Source: CAYUKK01 sp964445305 (GTDB taxonomy: Bacteria > Acidobacteriota > Aminicenantia > Aminicenantales > UBA8522). Taken from it: DNA of 37,599 bases. A program made the translations under genes and the position numbers. The stretch is from NCBI GenBank assembly GCA_964445305.1, contig CAYUKK010000081.1:1-37599 (forward strand). Reading direction: 5' to 3'. Under the pieces are notes generated by a model. That model was not told the DNA's origin. It did not search any database and worked only from the letters and a program-made list of their open reading frames with translations. Each line of letters starts with the position of its first letter. Positions within the stretch are counted from its first letter, which is position 1. This document shows, piece by piece, positions 31,497 through 37,599 of the stretch.

Positions 31497-32305
31497 CGGA
31501 TGCGGTCCGGGACATGACTTTCAAAAAAGCCATCACCACATCCTTCATCGCCCACCTGGCCGTATTTCTTCTACTCCTCATTTCCCCGAGACTCCCCCAG
31601 CCCTCCAAAAGGGGCATGGTCCATTATATCCCGCTCGATATGGTGGTTGCGGGTGGAGGTGGTGGAAGGGGAGGAACAGGTGGGCTGCCCGCAGGCAAGC
31701 CAGCCGCGGCACCAGCAAAAAAGGAGACTCTGCGCGACTTGACAGTACCTCAAAAAATCCAGACAGAAAGCCAATCCTCCCTTCGGTACCCTGTCGAAAA
31801 ACCCAAAAAAGAACCAAAAACGAAGACGGAAAAGAAAGCTGTCCTGACCAAGCCTGAGCCTTCACCTCCCGAAAAAACCCAAGAAGAGGGAGGTCAATCT
31901 GGAGCAGCGGGAGGCGAAGGTACAGGAAGCGGCACAGGGCTTCGGATCGGTGGCGGGGGCGGCCCGGGCGGGGAAGGCTTTGGCCCCGGATTTGGCCCGG
32001 GGCTCGGCCTGGCCAATTTCCCTTATACCTATTATCTTAACATCATTACCGAAAGGGTGTCGGCCAACTGGTTCACCTCGCTTGTCGACCCGGGGGTAGC
32101 TGGAAGCTACCAGACCATCATTTATTTTCGGATTCAGAAGAATGGCCAAATCACCAACCTCGAGGTTGAGCGATCGAGCGGCTTGACTCCCCTTGACCTT
32201 TCCGCTCTCCGAGCTGTCCGGGCCTCCGCGCCCTTCCCCCCTCTGCCTCGAGATTACCAAGAGGCCTACCTGGCCATCCATCTGATTTTCGAGCATTCGC
32301 GATGA
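31493..32305 (+). CDS. TolA/TonB energy-transducing protein
   Basis: Predicted 270 residues. There is a membrane helix at about 14-31 (TSFIAHLAVFLLLLISP), a long periplasmic linker alternating Gly-rich (VVAGGGGGRGGTGG and GGGGPGGEGFGPGFG) and Lys/Pro/Glu-rich stretches, and a C-terminal TonB-type domain from about 182 (LNIITERVSANW...VYFRIQKNGQITNLEVERSSGLTPLDLSALRAV style strands). The TolQ-TolR motor pulls on this protein to contact the outer membrane. Operon position before tolB favours a TolA role, but the domain is of the TonB type, so I leave the symbol open. The ATG overlaps the tolR stop (ATGA). Confidence 0.85.
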   Translation: MTDAVRDMTFKKAITTSFIAHLAVFLLLLISPRLPQPSKRGMVHYIPLDMVVAGGGGGRGGTGGLPAGKPAAAPAKKETLRDLTVPQKIQTESQSSLRYPVEKPKKEPKTKTEKKAVLTKPEPSPPEKTQEEGGQSGAAGGEGTGSGTGLRIGGGGGPGGEGFGPGFGPGLGLANFPYTYYLNIITERVSANWFTSLVDPGVAGSYQTIIYFRIQKNGQITNLEVERSSGLTPLDLSALRAVRASAPFPPLPRDYQEAYLAIHLIFEHSR

Positions 32306-33591
32306 AAAAAGTGGCTTTTTGCTCGGCTCTCGTTCCGCTCTTCTTTCTGGCTCTCCTCCTTCCTTCCCAGCAGGAAGTGTACATCACTCTGCGGGAGGGC
32401 GTGCCGGCGATTTCCATTGCCCTCCCCGATTTCATCGCCCTCTCTTCTTCGCCCGAGGCACTCAAGGCGGCTGAAGAGATTTACAGCGTTGTGTCGGCTG
32501 ACCTCTCTTACAGCCGTATTTTTTCCATTGTCCCCAAAAAATACCATGAGTACATCCGGCCCCTCGACCCCGAAAATATCCATTTTAAAGACTGGGAATC
32601 CATCCAGGCCAGCATCCTCCTCGTCGGAGAAATTTCCCTGGCCGAGGACAATCATGTCGTTTTCGAGGGCAAGCTCTACGATGTCAAAGCTTCCAGGTTC
32701 ATCTTCGGCAAACGCTTCCAGGCAGCCAGAGACGCCTACCGCCTGGCCGGCCACCGGATGGCCGACGAAATCGTCAAGGTGCTTTCAGGAGAGAGGCCCA
32801 TTTTCACGTCAAAGATTGTCTTCGTTTCGGATAGGGATGGCAACGACGAACTCTACATGATGGATTATGATGGCCACAATCAAACGCGCCTCACCTTCAA
32901 CAAAATCAGAGACTACATGCCCTGTTGGTCGCCCGACGGAAAGATTGCTTACACTTCCTATACGGGTATCGACGTGGCTGGCCTCTATCTGCTCGACATC
33001 GAGGCTGGAAAAAAGATTCCCGTCATCACGCGGGGGACAAGTTTTTCGGCGGATTTCTCTCCCGATGGCAAGAAGCTTGCTTTTTGCTCGACAATGGATG
33101 GAAATGCCGAAATTTACGTTGCCTCGGCCGAGGGAAAAAACATCAAACGGTTGACCTTTAATGAGGCCATCGACACGGCGCCATCTTGGTCTCCCACAGG
33201 CCGGGAGATCGCCTTCGTCTCCGACCGCAGCGGCTCGCCTCAGATCTACATCATGGACGCCGAAGGCTCCAATGTCCGCCGGGTGAGCTTCGGCGGCACC
33301 TACCATGACGCGCCGGCCTGGTCGCCGACCGGAGACCGGATCGTCTATGTCTCCCGGGTGGAGAACATTTTCGACCTCTATGTCCTCAACCTGCGCAACA
33401 AGCAGATCACCAAGCTGACGGAGAGCAACGCCCGGAACGAATCCCCGAGCTGGTCTCCGGACGGCAGGCACATCGTCTTTTCGTCCAACCTCGACGGCGC
33501 CTCCCAGATCTATACCATCGACTACGACGGAGCCAACCTTCGCCGCCTGACCTCGCGCGGAAACAACAAGCTCCCAGACTGGTCGGAGTAA
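32302..33591 (+). CDS. tolB: Tol-Pal system beta-propeller protein TolB
   Basis: Predicted 429 residues. A signal peptide (residues 1-22) is followed by an N-terminal TolB domain (about 25-165; FSIVPKKYHEYI, ASILLVGEISL) and a C-terminal six-bladed propeller made of PD40 repeats (KIVFVSDRDGNDELYMMDYDG, SWSPTGREIAFVSDRSG, AWSPTGDRIVYVS, SWSPDGRHIVFSSN). It works in the periplasm between TolA and Pal to keep the outer membrane invaginated during division. No pal gene follows. Base composition is about 45-55% GC up to 33180 and then about 60-68%, a break inside the propeller. Confidence 0.94.
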   Translation: MKKVAFCSALVPLFFLALLLPSQQEVYITLREGVPAISIALPDFIALSSSPEALKAAEEIYSVVSADLSYSRIFSIVPKKYHEYIRPLDPENIHFKDWESIQASILLVGEISLAEDNHVVFEGKLYDVKASRFIFGKRFQAARDAYRLAGHRMADEIVKVLSGERPIFTSKIVFVSDRDGNDELYMMDYDGHNQTRLTFNKIRDYMPCWSPDGKIAYTSYTGIDVAGLYLLDIEAGKKIPVITRGTSFSADFSPDGKKLAFCSTMDGNAEIYVASAEGKNIKRLTFNEAIDTAPSWSPTGREIAFVSDRSGSPQIYIMDAEGSNVRRVSFGGTYHDAPAWSPTGDRIVYVSRVENIFDLYVLNLRNKQITKLTESNARNESPSWSPDGRHIVFSSNLDGASQIYTIDYDGANLRRLTSRGNNKLPDWSE

Positions 33592-33630
33592 AGTCTGTTC
33601 AGGTCGCGTTGACGGAATGTGGAGAGACGA

Positions 33631-34365
33631 TTGAACGCCGATCCAGCGGATGAAAACCGGCGCACGCCGCGGGCTCGAAGCTCGTTCCGGCCCCGGCGCC
33701 CGGCCGTCGCCGTGGCGGCGGCCGCAATCGCTTCTCTCCTCCTGGGCCTCGCCGCCGCCGACTACCTCGGCTGGCACTTCTATTACCGTTATAAGGCCGA
33801 GCGCGCTTCCGCCCGGAGCATCCAATCCGGCTTCGAGCGGATGGAAAAATCCCTCCGCCGCGGCCTCCGCTTCTCGGCGAATCCTCTCCTCTTAAAAGAG
33901 CGAACCCGCCTCGAGCTCGAGATGGCCATGGCGGAGAACGAGTTCGGGACGCCGGCGGCTCGCGACGCGCGCCTCGATCTGGCCCTGGCCGCCGCCCACG
34001 AGTGGGTTCGGCGCAACCCGGCCGACGCCTGGGCTTATTACGAAATGGGGAAAATCTACCTTCTCTACAATTTCCCGCTTCTCACTTACGCCGACCGCGG
34101 CCGCGCCTGCCTGCGCCAGGCCCTCGAGCTCAAGCCGGCCGATGAGTTCCTGAACCTGAACATTCTCTACATTTTCATGACGCAGTGGGATTTCCTGGAG
34201 GCGGCGGAGCGGGAGTTCGTCGCCGCGCAGTGGGGCCGGCTGACGAAAAACAGCCCCGATTTCAGGGAAAAGATGCGGCGCCGCTGGAAGGAATATTACG
34301 GGGAGGAGGCGGGGTTGGACAGAATCCTGGAGCAGATCACTCCTGCCCGGGATTCAGGCGGATGA
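33631..34365 (+). CDS. Membrane-anchored TPR-like protein
   Basis: Predicted 244 residues. After a basic N-terminus there is one membrane helix (about 26-44, AVAVAAAAIASLLLGLAAADYL) and then helical repeats with the TPR look: LALAAAHEWVRRNPADAWAYYEMGKIYLLY and CLRQALELKPADEFLNLNILYIF. I do not recognise a named family. The start is TTG 33631, with GGAG six bases upstream; the GTG at 33619 lacks a ribosome site. Its last 29 bases overlap the end of the minus-strand TPR gene. GC content is much higher than in genes to the left. Its neighbours suggest a role with the O-antigen ligase-like gene, but nothing direct shows it. Confidence 0.7.
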   Translation: MNADPADENRRTPRARSSFRPRRPAVAVAAAAIASLLLGLAAADYLGWHFYYRYKAERASARSIQSGFERMEKSLRRGLRFSANPLLLKERTRLELEMAMAENEFGTPAARDARLDLALAAAHEWVRRNPADAWAYYEMGKIYLLYNFPLLTYADRGRACLRQALELKPADEFLNLNILYIFMTQWDFLEAAEREFVAAQWGRLTKNSPDFREKMRRRWKEYYGEEAGLDRILEQITPARDSGG

Positions 34366-35344
34366 TTTCCTCGAGGTATTTGGCGGTGAGCTTGTAGCCG
34401 GGGCTCAGGGAGTTGACTCTTTCAAACTCCTTTCGAGCCTCGAGGTAATTTTTCACTTCATACTCGGCGATTGCCCTCTGGTAATGAAACTCGATATCGC
34501 CGTCGAGGGCCGCCGCCGCTTTATCGAGTTCGGCCAGGGCGTCCTTGAACTTTCTCAAGGCCATGTGGGCCTTGGCGAGCTCGAAGCGGGCGGCGGAGTT
34601 CCCCGGATCGAGCGCGAGGAGCCTCTGCAGCACCGAGCGCGCCTTCTTCGGATTGTTGGTCTCCATGTAAAGGAAGGCCAACCTGAGGTGGGCCGCGAAA
34701 TTCATCCGGTCGTTCTTGATCTGCCGTTCGAGCCCGGCAATCTCCGAGTAGGGATTCGCGGGCACGGCGGGCGCGCCCGGCGTCTCGCCCTTGATCAACG
34801 GCGAAACCGCCTGGCCGGTCCGGGAAGCGGTCATCCGGCCGGCCGCCCTGAGCCGGCCGAAATAAGCGCTCGCTTCCTGATATTTATCGACGACCTGCGG
34901 CGGAAGCCTGAGCCGGGCCACCCGTTCCCTCTCGGCAAGCTCCGCGACCTTGGCCTCGAAGAAAGCCGCCCGGTCGGCGTTTTTCGCCTCGAAGTGGGCG
35001 ATCATGAGGTAAATGCCGGCCTCGAGAAGGAGGTCCGGCGACTTGAGGAAGCCGAAATAAGCGATCTCCATGTTCTCGATGGCTTTTGCGGTGAGGCCGC
35101 GAAACCAGAGACTCTTTCCTTCCTCGAAGAGCTTGATGTAGAAAGGATCGACCTGCTCGCCCGCAATGACGCCGCCACCGGCGCCGCTTCGGCCGCCGTT
35201 CCCGGCCTCGCCTCTTTGCATCGCGCCGCCGCTCAGCTCCGCCGCAATCCCCGAAGCTCCGCTTCCCTGAATTATCAGGAAAAGAAAGGCCGCCGAAAGA
35301 GTCAGAGCTCTCCTCGTGGTGATCGTTTTCGTCTTCCGCTTCAT
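34337..35344 (-). CDS. Secreted tetratricopeptide repeat protein
   Basis: Predicted 335 residues. A signal peptide (basic MKRKTKTITTRR, then LTLSAAFLFLIIQGSG) is followed by a Gly-rich stretch, a first helical-repeat block (about 65-145), a Pro/Ala linker, and three or so clear TPRs (AAHLRLAFLYMETNNPKKARSVLQRLLALDPGN, AARFELAKAHMALRKFKDALAELDKAAAAL, FHYQRAIAEYEVKNYLEARKEFERVNSLSPG). It probably scaffolds envelope proteins. It lies 43 bases after the O-antigen ligase-like gene on the same strand. Confidence 0.8.
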   Translation of the reverse strand: MKRKTKTITTRRALTLSAAFLFLIIQGSGASGIAAELSGGAMQRGEAGNGGRSGAGGGVIAGEQVDPFYIKLFEEGKSLWFRGLTAKAIENMEIAYFGFLKSPDLLLEAGIYLMIAHFEAKNADRAAFFEAKVAELAERERVARLRLPPQVVDKYQEASAYFGRLRAAGRMTASRTGQAVSPLIKGETPGAPAVPANPYSEIAGLERQIKNDRMNFAAHLRLAFLYMETNNPKKARSVLQRLLALDPGNSAARFELAKAHMALRKFKDALAELDKAAAALDGDIEFHYQRAIAEYEVKNYLEARKEFERVNSLSPGYKLTAKYLEEIIRLNPGQE

Positions 35345-35387
35345 CGCGTCCTCACTCCCGCAAAATTCTCTTTCCTCGCCGCGGCCT

Positions 35388-36848
35388 TCACGTTCGCGCC
35401 CTCAGACCGACGGCCCGCATGCCCAGCGCGTAGAGCGCGACGAAATAAACGGCGTTGGCCGGGATGCGGAGGTTGAAGTCGCTCAGGCTGTGGATGAGCA
35501 CGGCCGCGATCCCCCCCATGGCCCCGAGCCCGACCCCGCGGGCGAAGACGTCGTTCCGCCCGAGCCAGCGGCCGAACGTCAGGCCGAGCCCGACAAACGC
35601 CGCCAGGATGATCGCCCCGCCGCCGATGAGTCCCATCTCGGCGAGCGTCTCCAGGTAATCGTTGTGGGCGTGATGAAGAATGCCGCCGAGGTCCTGCCGC
35701 TCATAGCGCGTATAGGCATAGATATATGTCCCGGCGCCCGTCCCGAAGAGCGGGTGATCCCGGATCATATCCAATGTCAGGTCGTAGAAGCGCGGCCGCG
35801 CCTCCCGGAGGATCGACTCCAGCGTGAACCGCTCGAGGACTGGCTTGATGCCGATCGTGACCAGCGTGAAAGCGAGCGCCAGACCGGTCGTCCGGACGAC
35901 CTTCAGGAAGCGCCCCTGCCGCAGCCGGCGAGCCGGCGGCGTCCTCCCCCCGGTCTCGCCTGGGCCGCCTCTCCCCAGCGAAAGAGCGGTCATCATCAGA
36001 AAGAACGTGACCACGAGAATGAGCACTCCGGAGCGCGACCGGCTGAAAAAAAGCCCCACGCCGAGGACCACGGCCACCGCGCCGAGGACGATGACCTTCT
36101 GGAGCCTTTCCTGGCTGAACCAGACAAGCTTCTGGCGGAGCGTCAGCCCCTTCTTCAGGGCGAAGAAATCCGCCCTCGCCAGAAGATAGCCGAGGCTCAG
36201 GGGGAAGGCCATCTCCAGGAAGCCGGCGTAGTGGTCGCGGTTGATGAACGTGCCGAAGGCCGAGCCCGTTCCCCGGAGGTTTTTGTAACTGAAGATCCGG
36301 CCGGTGCCGCCGAAATACTCGGCCAGCCCGTAGGCGGCCTGGAAAAGGGCCGAACCCAGAATAACCAAGACGACCGTTTCCGCCCGGCGTCGCGTCCTGA
36401 CGACGCGCCACAGGAGCCAGGCGAAGAGGCCATAGCAGGCGTATTTGACAAGCTCGGTGCGCGTCGCCGCCGGAACGAGCGACAGGGTAAAAAACCTCTT
36501 CCCCTGCGCCGCCAGCCCGCTCCACGTGTAGAGCGCCGCCGTCTCCGGCGAGATCACTTTGAGCCAGGCCAGGGGAAAGGGGAGAAGCTGCAGGACGGCG
36601 ACCGCCAGAAACACCGCCACCATCGCGCCAACGAATTTGAATTTCGGGGATTCGACCATCGCCCGAAACTCACGCCGTTCGCCTTTTTCCCTGGATTCGG
36701 AGTATTCCCAAACGAGGTAGGCGGCGAAGAGGAGGATCGTCGCCGCCTCGAAAACGAAAATCGCCCACTCCTCCACCGCCCCGTAGGGAAGCGGAAGGAA
36801 CGCGAGCCCGGCGCACAATCCCCAGAAAACGGCGTCTTCTAAAATCAT
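35388..36848 (-). CDS. O-antigen ligase/polymerase-like membrane protein (Wzy_C)
   Basis: Predicted 486 residues with about ten to twelve hydrophobic helices. The O-antigen ligase family signature is visible: NLRGTGSAFGTFINRDHYAGFLEMAFPL, then the large periplasmic loop (LESILREARPRFYDLTLDMIRDHPLFGTGAGTY style) and HHAHNDYLETLAEMGLIGG. Such proteins join glycan chains from undecaprenyl carriers to lipid A core or polymerise exopolysaccharide. Start: ATG 36848 has AAGGG five bases upstream; the frame extends 32 codons further, but that part is basic and Gly/Ala-rich without a membrane pattern. It is the middle gene of a minus-strand set with the regulatory-domain protein and the TPR protein. 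Confidence 0.85.
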   Translation of the reverse strand: MILEDAVFWGLCAGLAFLPLPYGAVEEWAIFVFEAATILLFAAYLVWEYSESREKGERREFRAMVESPKFKFVGAMVAVFLAVAVLQLLPFPLAWLKVISPETAALYTWSGLAAQGKRFFTLSLVPAATRTELVKYACYGLFAWLLWRVVRTRRRAETVVLVILGSALFQAAYGLAEYFGGTGRIFSYKNLRGTGSAFGTFINRDHYAGFLEMAFPLSLGYLLARADFFALKKGLTLRQKLVWFSQERLQKVIVLGAVAVVLGVGLFFSRSRSGVLILVVTFFLMMTALSLGRGGPGETGGRTPPARRLRQGRFLKVVRTTGLALAFTLVTIGIKPVLERFTLESILREARPRFYDLTLDMIRDHPLFGTGAGTYIYAYTRYERQDLGGILHHAHNDYLETLAEMGLIGGGAIILAAFVGLGLTFGRWLGRNDVFARGVGLGAMGGIAAVLIHSLSDFNLRIPANAVYFVALYALGMRAVGLRART

Positions 36849-36994
36849 CAATTCCCTTGGTTCGATTCCCTGCGCCGCTGCGGCCCCGCGGCCCGCGCTC
36901 CCCCCTTCTTGCTTCAAGCACCTCCCGCGAATCTTTCGCCGCAAAGATCCCGCTTCGTTTATCCGGCGGGGAATTCCGGCGGGAAAAGCTCAGC

Positions 36995-37552
36995 CTATTT
37001 TTTCGACGGCGAGATGACGCCGAGCGCCTCGAGCCCTTTGTAAACGCCGTAGATCGCCAGGCCGCTCGCCGCGATGATGACGGCGATTCCGATCGGCCGC
37101 TTGAAGAAGGGCACGGCGGCTCCCTCTTTTTCCTCCTCTTCCTGGGCGAGCATCGAGACCGCCCCGGCTTTCAACGCCAGCGAGAGCTTGGCCACTTCGT
37201 CGTTCTTGATGAGCACCTGGTATTCGAAGTTGAAATCGCCCTCTGCCGTCGTCACCCCGAGCGCATACCGACCTTCCTCGATGCCCTGGATCCTGTAGAT
37301 GCCCTGGCTGTCCGTCGGCCCGCTGGCGTACTCTTTTCCGTTCTCGATGTTCCGGATCTTGATGACCGCCTTTTCGACCGGCGTTTTTCCGTCCCCGCCG
37401 TAAATGAACCCGATGAGCGATCCCGCTGCCCGGCTCTGAGCCTGCGGCGCCGCGGCCGCCGAAACGGCTTCCACCGGCGCGACGAGAAGCGCAAAAGCCG
37501 CCGCCACGCCGACCACCAGCCACCTCGCCCTGAAGACCTTTGCCCTGAGCAT
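36995..37552 (-). CDS. Secreted carboxypeptidase-regulatory-like domain protein with C-terminal membrane anchor
   Basis: Predicted 185 residues. There is a signal peptide (ARWLVVGVAAAFALLVAPVEA), one beta-sandwich of the carboxypeptidase regulatory-like type (about 46-130: GSLIGFIYGGDGKTPVEKAVIKIRN, GIYRIQGIEEGRYALGV), an acidic spacer EEEEKEG, and a C-terminal helix (PIGIAVIIAASGLAIYGVY) anchoring it in a membrane. It has no catalytic residues; such modules usually serve as structural or glycan-side domains. The ribosome site AGGAGG lies seven bases before the ATG. It is upstream of the O-antigen ligase-like gene on the same strand. Confidence 0.72.
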   Translation of the reverse strand: MLRAKVFRARWLVVGVAAAFALLVAPVEAVSAAAAPQAQSRAAGSLIGFIYGGDGKTPVEKAVIKIRNIENGKEYASGPTDSQGIYRIQGIEEGRYALGVTTAEGDFNFEYQVLIKNDEVAKLSLALKAGAVSMLAQEEEEKEGAAVPFFKRPIGIAVIIAASGLAIYGVYKGLEALGVISPSKK

Positions 37553-37599
37553 GATTTTACCTCCTTTTATTTATTTATTGTTTTATCCCAACCCGCTAT
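37553..37599. other. Upstream AT-rich leader at window edge
   Basis: An AT-rich stretch with AATAAATAAATAAAAGGAGG on the minus strand. A -10-like element is probably here, but the window ends before a -35 can be judged. Confidence 0.3.

Noticed and set aside
31649..32009. Glycine-rich repeats as a possible tandem repeat or mobile element
   Set aside because: They are the in-frame flexible linker of the TolA/TonB protein.
35316..36842. 508-codon plus-strand frame over the O-antigen ligase-like gene
   Set aside because: High-GC antisense artefact rich in Arg/Pro/Glu; the minus strand has membrane helices and the family signature.
36849..36944. 32-codon N-terminal extension of the O-antigen ligase-like gene
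   Set aside because: Basic Gly/Ala-rich, no ribosome site, while ATG 36848 has AAGGG upstream.

Overview
This looks like a chromosomal piece of a Gram-negative, at least partly anaerobic bacterium. It has a Tol envelope system, a signal-peptide beta-barrel protein, an oxygen-sensitive glycyl radical enzyme with its activase, and many radical SAM/Fe-S proteins. Gene content and style (PD40/TPR proteins, RicT/PSP1, GH127, C/T-rich coding strand) fit an uncultured Acidobacteriota-like lineage such as Candidatus Aminicenantes. That placement is my inference, not a database result. No rRNA, tRNA, CRISPR array, insertion sequence or prophage gene could be supported.

Layout. 1-1217: end of a dicarboxylate/glutamate symporter, then a convergent hexapeptide acyltransferase. 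1218-1925: about 0.7 kb without a credible gene. 1926-4599: overlapping GT9 glycosyltransferase, GT2 polyprenyl-phosphate glycosyltransferase and rsmA. 4698-7486: orphan radical SAM/SPASM protein, PD40 (TolB-like) protein, small beta-barrel protein. 7664-12112: ftsK and, directly after its stop codon, a fused LutB-LutA-type Fe-S oxidoreductase. 12318-18914: GntR/FCD regulator, glycyl radical activase and a glycyl radical dehydratase on the minus strand, divergent from a secreted GH127 beta-L-arabinofuranosidase. 18943-21275: HD-GYP phosphodiesterase, then an ECF sigma factor with its zinc-finger anti-sigma factor. 21291-28226: uvrA-holB-ricT operon, divergent from an MrfA/YprA-like helicase. 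28229-33591: ktrB-ktrA, divergent from tolQ-tolR-tolA/tonB-tolB. 33631-end: a GC-rich segment with two TPR proteins, an O-antigen ligase-like protein and a carboxypeptidase-regulatory-domain protein.

Main points. (1) The glycyl radical enzyme carries, at a constant offset of -3, the active-site residues I recall for Clostridioides difficile trans-4-hydroxy-L-proline dehydratase (HypD). It sits back-to-back with a GH127 enzyme, a family whose founding member removes L-arabinose from hydroxyproline-linked arabinosides. Together they suggest a locus for using plant hydroxyproline-rich glycoproteins. (2) Several first-of-operon genes have a consensus promoter whose -10 box lies only 3-11 bases before the start codon and lack a Shine-Dalgarno site, while many operon-internal genes have one. 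This points to widespread leaderless or near-leaderless mRNA. (3) UvrA lacks about 90 residues where the insertion domain normally sits. (4) Base composition jumps inside tolB near 33.18 kb, which may mark recombination or an assembly joint.
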